DNA from: Butyrivibrio sp. VCB2006
GTDB lineage: Bacteria > Bacillota > Clostridia > Lachnospirales > Lachnospiraceae
NCBI RefSeq assembly: GCF_000420945.1
Contig: NZ_ATVX01000003.1
Span: forward strand, 1 to 64,000
DNA length: 64,000 nt
Direction of reading: 5' to 3'
The notes under the pieces were generated by a model. The model was not told where the DNA came from and made no database searches. It was given only the letters and a program-made list of their open reading frames with translations. This document shows positions 34,559 through 43,048 of this stretch, one piece after another. Made by a program: the position numbers and the translations under genes. Each line of letters begins with the position of its first letter. Position 1 is the first letter of the stretch.

Positions 34559-35371
34559 TCAAAAATCAATATCCTCTGCATCGAACACAGGACCATCTGT
34601 GCAAATTCGAGCATTATGCACGTGTGAGTGTTCATCAACCTCTTTGGTCTTGCAGATACATCCAAGACAAGCACCAACTCCGCAGGCCATTCTCTCTTCC
34701 AGGGAGATGTAGGCTGTAATTCCCTTTTCCTCCGCGTAGGCTTTGATGGCCTTAAGCATAGGCATTGGACCGCAGGCCATAATTACATCGCACTCTACAT
34801 TCTGCTGCCCCATGGCATCTATGACATTTCCCTTGGTTCCAACGCTGCCATCCTCTGTAGCAATGACAAGCTCAGAATACTTTCTGAAGTCCTCAGCAAG
34901 GAATGTTTTCTGATTTCTATATCCCATAACAGCAGCAACTGACGCTGCTGTCACATTTGAGCTAAGATTAGCAGCCTTTCCCGACAGTTCTTTTGCTGTC
35001 TGAAGAAGTGGTGGCACTCCGATTCCACCGCCCATAACAACAACTCTTTTGCCTGCTGCCTTATCAAGTGGAAATCCATTTCCCAGAATCCCCAGAATCA
35101 TCATGTAATCCCCTGGCTGATACAAAGTAAACTCAGCAGTTCCTGTTCCTACAACTCTGTAAACCAGCCTAATAGCGGACTTTTCCCTGTCTACCTCGCA
35201 GATACTGATTGGTCTTGGCAAAAGAGTCGACTTATTAGTCGGGTAAACTCCCACAAACTGCCCCGGATGTGCATCCATCGCAAGGTCAGTTTCAAGCCAT
35301 AGATCAAAAATCCCCTCAGCAAGCATTTTCTGACTAAGTACCTTAGCCTCCGATTTCTCTTTTCTTCCCAT
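34559..35371 (-). CDS. pyrK: dihydroorotate dehydrogenase B, electron-transfer subunit
   Basis: Iron-sulfur flavoprotein that carries electrons from PyrD to NAD+. The 270 residues comprise an FAD-binding ferredoxin-reductase barrel (about 10-105, RPISICEVD), an NAD-binding Rossmann domain with VVMGGGIGVPPLLQTAKEL, and a C-terminal [2Fe-2S] site with four cysteines in ACGVGACLGCICK plus the later RICTDGPVF. Its presence fixes the partner PyrD as type 1B. An AGGAG site precedes the ATG. It lies 40 nt after pyrC. Confidence 0.95.
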   Translation of the reverse strand: MGRKEKSEAKVLSQKMLAEGIFDLWLETDLAMDAHPGQFVGVYPTNKSTLLPRPISICEVDREKSAIRLVYRVVGTGTAEFTLYQPGDYMMILGILGNGFPLDKAAGKRVVVMGGGIGVPPLLQTAKELSGKAANLSSNVTAASVAAVMGYRNQKTFLAEDFRKYSELVIATEDGSVGTKGNVIDAMGQQNVECDVIMACGPMPMLKAIKAYAEEKGITAYISLEERMACGVGACLGCICKTKEVDEHSHVHNARICTDGPVFDAEDIDF

Positions 35372-35411
35372 TGCCTACTCCTCAAAATATTATCTTTGAT
35401 TTATTTAAACA

Positions 35412-36698
35412 TTATCCCGCATACACAATATTTCCCTTGCATATGGTAAAAGATATTTTTCCCGGAAGTCTCTGTCCCAAAAACGGCGTATTGGAAGACT
35501 TAGACGCGCTCTGCACAAAGCTCCACTCTTCCCCCGGATCAAACACCACCAGATCGGCAAGGCCGCCCTCTTTGATATATCCTGCGTCCAGACCATATAC
35601 TCCTGCAGGTCCCGCACTCATCCTGTCGATAAGCTCTTCCATTGTCAAAAGACCTGTCTCTACAAGCTCCCTGATTCCCAAAGCCAGAGATATCTCAAGT
35701 CCTGTGATTCCGCTTGGAGCACTCTTTAGGTCCTTCTGCTTTTCTTCTCTTGAATGAGGTGCATGATCTGTGGCAATCATCTCAATTGTGCCATCCTTAA
35801 GTCCCTCTATTATGGCCATTCTGTCGCTTTCAAGTCGAAGCGGCGGATTCATCTTGGCAAGAGAGCCAAACTTCAAAACTGCATCCTGAGTAAGGGTAAA
35901 GTGGTGAGGTGTTGCCTCCGCATGAACCTTAACGCCTCTTTTTCTGGCATCTCTTATAAGCTCAACCGATTCTGCAGCGGAAATATGCTGAACTACAATC
36001 TCGGCTCCTGTTTTTTCCGCGATTTCTATATCTCTTTTAACCATTGAGATTTCCGCATCCCTTGGGGAACCCTTGAGTCCAAGTTTCTCTGCTACCTCTC
36101 CGGCATTTATTCCGTTATCTGTGATAAATGAAGGATCTTCCTCGTGAAGACTTATCACCTTGCCCCGCTTTGCTGCTTCTGTGCATGCCTTCTCCATTAG
36201 GGATGCATCCGTAATGGGCTTACCATCATCAGTAAAAAGAACTGCTCCGGCATTTATAAGAGCGTCCATATCCACCAGCTCTTTTCCCGCCATATCTCTT
36301 GTGACGTTTCCGCAGGTGTAGACTCTTATCCCGGTCTGTGCGCCCCTTTCCAGAACATCCTTAATGGTATCCACGTTATCCATGTGGGGCTGTGTGTTGC
36401 CCATCATGACAACCGTGGTAAAACCACCTCTTGCAGCAGCTCCAGCACCGGTCTCTATATCCTCTTTGTAGGTAAATCCGGGGTCTCTAAAATGAACGTG
36501 ACAATCCACAAGGCCCGGCGCCACCATTTTGCCGGTAGCATCAATAACCTTGCAGTCCGCATCAGACATGAGCCCTTTAACCAAGTCGCTGTCAGGCTCA
36601 CAAATATTAACAATCCTGTCACCATCGATGATAATATCTTTTACGCCGCTGTCGGCGCCCTTTGGGTCAATTAAGAATCCGCCCTTAACTATCAGCAT
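35412..36698 (-). CDS. pyrC: dihydroorotase
   Basis: Cyclises carbamoyl-aspartate to dihydroorotate, the step just before PyrD/PyrK. The 428-residue amidohydrolase has the zinc motif VDCHVHFRDPG, TVVMMGNTQP, the bridging and metal residues around SLHEEDPS and VQHISAAES, and the terminal catalytic stretch ATDHAPHS. The length fits the long type I bacterial class. I start at MLIVKGGFLIDPKG, with GGGGTGA upstream, dropping a 22-residue extension. It is the first gene of pyrC-pyrK-pyrD; pyrB is not in this window, and no PyrR attenuator hairpin is visible. Confidence 0.95.
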   Translation of the reverse strand: MLIVKGGFLIDPKGADSGVKDIIIDGDRIVNICEPDSDLVKGLMSDADCKVIDATGKMVAPGLVDCHVHFRDPGFTYKEDIETGAGAAARGGFTTVVMMGNTQPHMDNVDTIKDVLERGAQTGIRVYTCGNVTRDMAGKELVDMDALINAGAVLFTDDGKPITDASLMEKACTEAAKRGKVISLHEEDPSFITDNGINAGEVAEKLGLKGSPRDAEISMVKRDIEIAEKTGAEIVVQHISAAESVELIRDARKRGVKVHAEATPHHFTLTQDAVLKFGSLAKMNPPLRLESDRMAIIEGLKDGTIEMIATDHAPHSREEKQKDLKSAPSGITGLEISLALGIRELVETGLLTMEELIDRMSAGPAGVYGLDAGYIKEGGLADLVVFDPGEEWSFVQSASKSSNTPFLGQRLPGKISFTICKGNIVYAG

Positions 36699-36906
36699 AT
36701 TTTCACCCCACATGCTCATATTCAAATAACTACATTCATTAATTCCAATTCCCACGTGCATCACTTTCTTCCATGCACTAGGTATATAATGCTATAACAC
36801 ACCACCATATTTCAAGCCGAAAATATTAATATTCACTTTTTTATACAACCATGAGAAAATATATTGGTAATTTTAAGTACTAATTTTAGAAAAGAGGCAT
36901 TTTAAC

Positions 36907-37635
36907 ATGATACGTTCCATTCTCGCAGTTTTATTTGTTGCGATATTTCTGATACTTAGTCTCCCTATTCAGGGCGTTCTATGGATTGTGGGCAAGTTCA
37001 ATCCCTGGGCCAAGAAGACCGTTTCCCTTGCCATTGTAAGTTGGGCATTTAACGTAGTATCTTTTATCAGCGGTGTTAAAAGAACTGTCATCGGCGAAGA
37101 AAACGTTCCTAAGGACACAGCAGTCCTCTACATCGGTAACCACCGCAGTATCTTCGATATTGTTCTGGCTTACCCAAGAGTTCCAAGACCAACAGGCTTT
37201 ATTTCCAAAAAGGAAGTTCTCAAAGTACCGCTTCTCAATATCTGGATGATCTATATGGACTGTCTTTTCCTTGATAGAAAGGATATCCGTAAGGGCATGG
37301 AGATGATCCTGACAGCCATAGATAAGGTTAAAAACGGAATCTCAATCTTCATCTATCCTGAAGGAACCCGTAACAAGACTGATCTTCCACTGGGCGAGTT
37401 CAAAAAAGGAAGCTTTAAGATTGCTCAGAAAACAAACTGTCCAATCGTTCCTGTTGTAATCAATCACTCAGATGAAATATTGGAAAAGCACGCACCATTT
37501 ATCAAATCAACTCACGTTACTATCGAGTACTGCAAGCCAATCATCATGTCTGAGCTTTCAAAAGAAGATCAGAAAAATATCGATCAGTACGTCAAGAAAA
37601 TCGTCGAAGATACTTATATCAAGAACGCACAGTAA
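36907..37635 (+). CDS. plsC: 1-acyl-sn-glycerol-3-phosphate acyltransferase
   Basis: Second acyl transfer of phosphatidic-acid synthesis at the membrane. The 242 residues have an N-terminal membrane helix (about 3-28), the catalytic NHRSIFD (block I), a block II region around FISKKEVLKVP, the block III glycerol-phosphate motif YPEGTRNKT, and the block IV VPVVIN. All four acyltransferase blocks are intact. AGAGG lies 10 nt before the ATG. It is divergent from the pyr operon and convergent with ddl. Confidence 0.93.
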   Translation: MIRSILAVLFVAIFLILSLPIQGVLWIVGKFNPWAKKTVSLAIVSWAFNVVSFISGVKRTVIGEENVPKDTAVLYIGNHRSIFDIVLAYPRVPRPTGFISKKEVLKVPLLNIWMIYMDCLFLDRKDIRKGMEMILTAIDKVKNGISIFIYPEGTRNKTDLPLGEFKKGSFKIAQKTNCPIVPVVINHSDEILEKHAPFIKSTHVTIEYCKPIIMSELSKEDQKNIDQYVKKIVEDTYIKNAQ

Positions 37636-37659
37636 TTCGAAATCACATAGACACAACAA

Positions 37660-37698
37660 AAGCGGTATGCATATCACCTATGCATACCGCTTATTTTT
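37660..37698. terminator. bidirectional terminator between plsC and ddl
   Basis: AAGCGGTATGCATA (37660-37673) pairs with TATGCATACCGCTT (37679-37692), followed by ATTTTT on the plus strand and, on the minus strand, by TTGTTGTG. It is strongest in the plsC direction. Confidence 0.85.
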
Positions 37699-37699
37699 A

Positions 37700-38905
37700 T
37701 CAACCCTTTGCGCCTTTACTTCCACCGCCAAGATGAACACCTTCAAGAACGTTAGTCTCAAAGGAATAAACTACCTTGTGGCTCTCTCTGTCTGCCTTAA
37801 GAGCCAGCTCTATCATTTCATCCAAAAGATCTGCATACTTAACTCCAAGTGGCTCCCACAAATAGAAGGAAAGTGATCCCGGAATAGTATTGATCTCGTT
37901 AAGATATACCTTATCAGTCTTCTTGTCGATCATGAAATCGATTCTGGAAACGCCTGAGCATCCAAGGCACTTGAATGCATCAACAGCCATCTTTCTGATT
38001 TCTTCTCTTCTTGCATCGCTGATCTCAGCAGGGATCTTTCTCTTAAGAGAAGCCATTCCCTTGCTGCCACCGGTCTTAGCACCCTTGGCACCGCCCTTAG
38101 CACCGCCGATATACTTATCCTCGAAGCTGAGAATATCATCAGAGTTAACAGGCTCTTCACACTCAGAAGCCTTAGCTTCCTCGTAGTCACCTATAACTGA
38201 GCAGTTAATTTCTTTAAGGTCTGAGATAGCAGGCTCAACCAGGATCTTCTTGGAGAACTCAAATCCAAGGTCAAGAGCCTCTAAAAGGTCATCTCTGTCA
38301 TTTGCTTTCTTGATACCGATACTTGAACCAAGGTTAAGAGGCTTGATGATAACAGGATATTCAAAGGCCTTCTCAATCTTTTCAACAAGAGCGTTTACAT
38401 CCTCATAGTCCTTCCAGGTGTAGCACTTGCAGTCAAGAACAGGAATTCCGTTGTCCTTGAGGACAGTCTTCATAACGTACTTGTTCATACCAACTGCAGA
38501 AGAAAGAACATCACATCCAACTACAGGAAGTCCAAGAGTTGCAAGATATCCTTGAAGTGTACCATCCTCAACGTTTGTTCCGTGAACAATAGGGAATGCG
38601 ATATCAACCTGAGAAATAACGTTGTTTCCGAACTTCTTCATAGGCCATCTGCAAAGAGAAACCTTGTCGCCCTCTTTAACCCAGATAACCTGTGTGCTCT
38701 TCTTGATAAGCTCAGGAATATGAGTGTACTCCTCGATCTTGTCCACATACTCACCTACGTAGAAATCATTGTTCTTGGTGATGTATACAGGAACGATGTC
38801 GTACTTGTCTCTGTTAATATGTCCGATTGCCTGAATCGCTGAGATGATTGAAATCTCATGCTCTGTACTCTTACCACCAAATAAAACTGCCAGTTTAAGC
38901 TTCAT
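37700..38905 (-). CDS. ddl: D-alanine--D-alanine ligase with Gly/Lys-rich insertion
   Basis: ATP-grasp ligase making the D-Ala-D-Ala end of the wall precursor. The 401 residues contain the N-terminal LFGGKSTEHEISIISA, FPIVHGTNVEDGTLQGYL, KPLNLGSSIGI and the magnesium site GVSRIDFM with LNEINTIPGS. Two oddities stand out: residues 267-283, in the loop after FEDKY, are almost pure Gly, Ala, Lys, Ser and Thr (GGAKGGAKGAKTGGSKG), and the protein ends GGGSKGAKG. Both fall where normal Ddl has the omega loop or simply ends. It is the last gene of the hydrolase-Mur ligase-ddl cluster, 41 nt after its neighbour. Confidence 0.93.
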   Translation of the reverse strand: MKLKLAVLFGGKSTEHEISIISAIQAIGHINRDKYDIVPVYITKNNDFYVGEYVDKIEEYTHIPELIKKSTQVIWVKEGDKVSLCRWPMKKFGNNVISQVDIAFPIVHGTNVEDGTLQGYLATLGLPVVGCDVLSSAVGMNKYVMKTVLKDNGIPVLDCKCYTWKDYEDVNALVEKIEKAFEYPVIIKPLNLGSSIGIKKANDRDDLLEALDLGFEFSKKILVEPAISDLKEINCSVIGDYEEAKASECEEPVNSDDILSFEDKYIGGAKGGAKGAKTGGSKGMASLKRKIPAEISDARREEIRKMAVDAFKCLGCSGVSRIDFMIDKKTDKVYLNEINTIPGSLSFYLWEPLGVKYADLLDEMIELALKADRESHKVVYSFETNVLEGVHLGGGSKGAKG

Positions 38906-38946
38906 AATTACTCTGCCTTCTTTCTAATTCTAAAACCAATTTCTAA

Positions 38947-40566
38947 TTACTTATAATTATCAGGAAGATCGTTTTCCAAAAGAATTACCTTTTCTCTTCC
39001 TGCATCCAGCTCATACATAAGCGCTGTTGCCTCATTGAGAGTGCTCTTTATAAAGATTCTCTCAGGATCAAAGCCGCCTTCAATGGCTCCGGCCTTGATG
39101 GAAGCGCTGTTCTTTTCTCCAACAAGGATAATATAGTTACAAACTTCTGCTGCTTGTCTTCCGAACTCCTTGTTGTACTCATCCTCTTTTTCTCCCAGCT
39201 CTACCATTCCCGGAGTAACAAGGATCTTAACCTTATCCTCGAAAAGACCTAGAGTCTCAAGAGCAACTTTGGCTCCGTTTGGATTGGAGTTATAAGCATC
39301 ATCGAGAATTGAAACAGTGCCGTGCTTAACAAGCTCAAGTCTGTGTGGAACAGGCGCAAGTCTTCTGACTGCAATACGCAGCTTGGTCATCGGAACTCCA
39401 AGACTGTTTGCTGCAGCTATGGCACCAACAATGTTCTCAACGTTATGTCTTCCAACGAGTTTTGTGCTAAACTCACAGCTCTCTCCATTAGGTGCTGTCA
39501 CGGTAAAAGATGTACCGCTGCCGGAAACCTTTATATCTGTAGCTCTGTAATCACAACCCTCGGACATACCGTATTTAATGGCATCCTTGTATTTCATATT
39601 GGCTCTGATTATCTGGTTATCACCGTTTACAAACTTAAGGTGCTTGTCTGCCTTGCCATCTTCCTTGGCCTTCTCATCAACCGCATCAAGAAGTTCATAC
39701 TTGGTGCTGATAATGTTCTCAAGACTGTGGAAGGTCTCAAGATGCTGATGACCAATAGAAGTAAGTATTCCGTCATCAGGATGGACAATATCTGTGATCT
39801 CCTTGATATCGTGGAGGTGTCTGGCACCCATTTCACATACAAAGATTTCGTGAGTAGGCATAAGGTGCTCTCTTATAGTTCTCACAATACCCATTGGAGT
39901 ATTGTAGCTCTCTGGAGTCATAAGAACTCTGTAGCCTTCGGACAAAAGAGTGGTCAGATAGTATTTAACACTGGTCTTACCAAAGCTTCCTGTGATACCA
40001 ATAATACGAAGTCCTGGATGCTCTCTCAAAATTCTCTTGGCATCATCGATATAATACTGATTGATTCTGTTCTCAATGGGTTTGTTTATCAGGTTGGCAA
40101 GAGCTGTTAAAAGCGGGAACAGTCCGATATAAACTGCCCATACAATAAGCGCGGCCACAATTCCCTTAGAACTTGAATTGTACAGGATAAAAGAAATCAC
40201 AAGTAAAATGCAGATCAAAACCGCATCTGTAATAAAAAGCCTCTTAACTCTGGGAGTTACCACGAATTTCTTCTTGGCAGGCTTGGGTAAATACAGGAAA
40301 ACTGTCATCACAATGAATACGATGGCCAGTATATCAAACAGAAGATATAGCCCAAACTGCTCCCACGCCAAAAATAGCGGCGCAAGAACCAGCGAGAATG
40401 CGGCTCCCACATGAAGTCCGAACTTGCTCTGAATCGAACCAAGGAATCTGAAGTATCCCTGGAACTGGTAGCTGGAAAGCTGCAGCATGTGAGTATAATA
40501 ACGCAGTCCCAAAACAGTTATGGCTACAATACCTATAACCTTGATCAAGATAGTAAAAATGTCCAT
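38947..40566 (-). CDS. Mur-ligase family protein (MurF-like) with N-terminal membrane domain
   Basis: Probable UDP-MurNAc-tripeptide:D-Ala-D-Ala ligase or a relative. The 539 residues begin with about five membrane helices (roughly 4-22, 50-69, 72-92, 109-129, 134-160). The Mur ligase ATP domain follows with GITGSFGKTS (190-199), NTPMG, CEMGARH and SIGHQHLETF, then the C-terminal domain with VLDDAYNSNP. In standard MurF the front is a soluble UDP-substrate domain; here it is missing and replaced by membrane segments. Its position before ddl supports a MurF role. A different ligation substrate is possible. It is 14 nt after the hydrolase gene. Confidence 0.8.
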   Translation of the reverse strand: MDIFTILIKVIGIVAITVLGLRYYTHMLQLSSYQFQGYFRFLGSIQSKFGLHVGAAFSLVLAPLFLAWEQFGLYLLFDILAIVFIVMTVFLYLPKPAKKKFVVTPRVKRLFITDAVLICILLVISFILYNSSSKGIVAALIVWAVYIGLFPLLTALANLINKPIENRINQYYIDDAKRILREHPGLRIIGITGSFGKTSVKYYLTTLLSEGYRVLMTPESYNTPMGIVRTIREHLMPTHEIFVCEMGARHLHDIKEITDIVHPDDGILTSIGHQHLETFHSLENIISTKYELLDAVDEKAKEDGKADKHLKFVNGDNQIIRANMKYKDAIKYGMSEGCDYRATDIKVSGSGTSFTVTAPNGESCEFSTKLVGRHNVENIVGAIAAANSLGVPMTKLRIAVRRLAPVPHRLELVKHGTVSILDDAYNSNPNGAKVALETLGLFEDKVKILVTPGMVELGEKEDEYNKEFGRQAAEVCNYIILVGEKNSASIKAGAIEGGFDPERIFIKSTLNEATALMYELDAGREKVILLENDLPDNYK

Positions 40567-40580
40567 TTCAAATCTCCAAT

Positions 40581-41369
40581 TTAAATTCCAAGAAAGCTAC
40601 CAAGAATCTTATTGTACAAATAAGGATTATCAAGGAAAGTATAATGTCCCGCTCCCTGAATAACGGCAAGTCCCGCCTCAGGCATAAGCTTCTCCATCTT
40701 CTGTCCGTCTGACAGAGGTGTAGCCGTGTCCTGATCTCCCCAGATAAGAAGTGTCGGCTGAGTAACCGAAGGCATATATGGCTCGCAGTCCTCATTGACA
40801 TTCATTACCAGAGACTTACGCATGATCGGTGAAGCCGCAGCATAGTCCGCGCTTCCGAATTTCTTTTGCAACATATCAAGAGTCTGTGGAAAAAGCTTTA
40901 TTATCCCGGTCTTGGTCAAAAGATTCTTGTAAAACTTGTATCTCTTGGTGCGGCTGTTCTGAGCCCCGGTCCTTACCGGAATTATTCCTGCGGAATCAGT
41001 CAGGATTATCTTGGGAATAGTAAAGTCTGTACTTATCCTTCCATCATGGATTCCTGCGGCAAGCTTGATAATAATTCTGCCGCCCATGGAATGTCCGAGG
41101 AATATGATCTCTTTTTCCTGAGGATAAAGCTGCCTAATAAATGCCAGTACAAAGTCCACGTAGGCATCTACATTCATTGGCTCAAGAGGCTCGTCACTCT
41201 TACCAAAGCCCGGCATATCCATAGCCACCACATGGTATTTGGTCTTGGCAAAAGAAATAACTCCTGCAAAAAGATCGATGTTGGAGCCCCATCCGTGAAG
41301 CATCACAAGAAGTGGTCCGCTGCCTTCATCTATGTAATTTATATTTAGTCCATTAATATTTGTGTTCAT
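40581..41369 (-). CDS. alpha/beta hydrolase
   Basis: The 262-residue serine hydrolase of the alpha/beta fold has an oxyanion region MLHGWGSNID, the nucleophile elbow GHSMGG, a lid region rich in Lys/Tyr (about 140-180), an Asp in LIWGDQDTATP and a terminal His in GAGHYTFLDNP. The catalytic triad Ser/Asp/His is complete. It has no signal peptide, so it acts in the cytoplasm. The substrate is unknown. It is the first gene of a unit with the membrane Mur ligase and ddl; only 14 nt separate it from the former, so a link to precursor metabolism is likely but is inference. Confidence 0.87.
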   Translation of the reverse strand: MNTNINGLNINYIDEGSGPLLVMLHGWGSNIDLFAGVISFAKTKYHVVAMDMPGFGKSDEPLEPMNVDAYVDFVLAFIRQLYPQEKEIIFLGHSMGGRIIIKLAAGIHDGRISTDFTIPKIILTDSAGIIPVRTGAQNSRTKRYKFYKNLLTKTGIIKLFPQTLDMLQKKFGSADYAAASPIMRKSLVMNVNEDCEPYMPSVTQPTLLIWGDQDTATPLSDGQKMEKLMPEAGLAVIQGAGHYTFLDNPYLYNKILGSFLGI

Positions 41370-41444
41370 GACCCATCCATATTAACACCAGCTAAAGTTA
41401 CTTGCAAATTCCATATTATGACTAAGATTTTGGAAAAAATGCTG

Positions 41445-43025
41445 TTAGTTCTCCAGTACACTTAGCATAAAAATCAAAAGTGCATCCTTCTGCGGATCAT
41501 TCATAACTCCGCTGTAGCCTTCAGTATCCTTGTAATCCCTCTCGGTACTTGAAGTGACAAAATTAAGGCAGGACGGATTCATTCCCATCATGTAGTGGGC
41601 ATGGTTCTCAATAATTGTGGTGTACTCATGATTATAAATAATGTGATTTGTAATAGTAAGGCATCTTGCCTCATCAAGAAGAGTAGAAAAATCCTCTCCT
41701 TCTGCGGCATTTGCCACAAGGTACCTGCTCTCTGTAGCTCTTTGGGCAATGGCCTCGGATTTTTTCATAAGTGCCTTGATAAGCTTCTCGCACTGCTCCT
41801 TGTCCACATTCTGATTGGTTGAAAGATATGTCACAGCCCCGATAAAGATATTCTCGTCATCATTAAAGAGCTGCACCAGATCATCCCTTACAAAAAAACT
41901 GTCCAGAACATGATGATATTTGTCGCTTCCCGTTGCTCTGTAAAGCTCTGCTGCCGCTTTAAATGCCTGTGTGCTGTCATAAACACTCTGGTTTATGGAA
42001 AAGCTCTCCCAGGCTCTGTCCGCCGCACGAAGTGCCGCTGTTGCATAGTCCTGATCGTACTGCTGATAAATGAAGCTAAGCCTTGCCATAGCCGCTGCAA
42101 AGCTTATTGTTGCCTCCATTGACACCGGGGTTACTTCCACAGGAGCAGAAAAAATATCTGACCCGCCACCACCTGTGATAGCTGCGCCATAGACGCCACC
42201 GGTCTTGGAATCCTGCATCTTAAGGAGCCAGTCCGCCTCATATTTGATCTCGTCAATTATATCCGGAATCCCATTGCCGCTTTCCGGAATTCCTGTTTCA
42301 TCCGTAAATGCATTTGGATTCATCTCAAAAGAAAGAAGGAGATTTTCCAAAATCCTGCAGCCAATGAGCACGTCTCTGTCAGCGTTCTCATCCATATGCC
42401 AGCCACCGGTTACATCAATAGTCTGGTCTGAGTTCTCCTGAAATCTGGCCTCTGTGGTGTGACAGGCACTATGTCCGTTATCTCCATTATCTACCTGGGA
42501 TATGGCTATTCCGCATCTATTGGAATAATACTTACGGCATGCCTCGTCAAAGACATCTCTGTAAACATCCTCTCCGATAGTAAATGCATAGGACTCACCA
42601 ATATAATCTGCTGAAATATAGTAGTTTCCGGGCTCTCTGAAATCATTAAATCTGCCTATACCGTAGTACTTTTCGGTTTCTTCGTCCCTGTTGGCTTTTA
42701 CTACTTCCCCTGTATAGACCACTTCCCCGGATTCAAGGTCTATGATCTGAAAAGACTCCGGAAGCTGCCTTCCTCTGAAGATGACCACCTTTTCAGAATC
42801 TATATTAAATCCGGACTGATCTACCATGATGTTTGGTATCTGCTCAGGAACTTCTACACTTTCTGCTGTGTAAGAGACCTCCGATACTGCTATTTCTTCA
42901 ACAATCTCCTCACTACTTTCAGCAGAAGAAGCGCCGCAACCTGCGACGCTTCCCATCATCAGCACCATTAGTGCTGCTATTATTCTCTTATTCCCTCTCT
43001 TATAAGAAAACATGGCGTTATCCAT
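41445..43025 (-). CDS. GH9-like lipoprotein with altered catalytic motifs
   Basis: The 526-residue lipoprotein (lipobox VAGC, Cys30) has a cellulase-type Ig-like domain (about 62-150, PNIMVDQSGF to SYAFTIGED) followed by a (alpha/alpha)6 barrel of glycoside hydrolase family 9 (about 155-526). Active GH9 enzymes carry GGW-x-DAGD, where the catalytic aspartates lie; here the place reads GGWHMDENAD (207-216). The C-terminal YMMGMNP is recognisable, but the usual PHHR and the NEV glutamate motif are absent or changed. It may bind rather than cut glycan, or act differently. It follows the hydratase by 23 nt. A start at residue 5 is also possible. Confidence 0.8.
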   Translation of the reverse strand: MDNAMFSYKRGNKRIIAALMVLMMGSVAGCGASSAESSEEIVEEIAVSEVSYTAESVEVPEQIPNIMVDQSGFNIDSEKVVIFRGRQLPESFQIIDLESGEVVYTGEVVKANRDEETEKYYGIGRFNDFREPGNYYISADYIGESYAFTIGEDVYRDVFDEACRKYYSNRCGIAISQVDNGDNGHSACHTTEARFQENSDQTIDVTGGWHMDENADRDVLIGCRILENLLLSFEMNPNAFTDETGIPESGNGIPDIIDEIKYEADWLLKMQDSKTGGVYGAAITGGGGSDIFSAPVEVTPVSMEATISFAAAMARLSFIYQQYDQDYATAALRAADRAWESFSINQSVYDSTQAFKAAAELYRATGSDKYHHVLDSFFVRDDLVQLFNDDENIFIGAVTYLSTNQNVDKEQCEKLIKALMKKSEAIAQRATESRYLVANAAEGEDFSTLLDEARCLTITNHIIYNHEYTTIIENHAHYMMGMNPSCLNFVTSSTERDYKDTEGYSGVMNDPQKDALLIFMLSVLEN

Positions 43026-43048
43026 TTCACTTTTTTGCGTTTCTAAAA

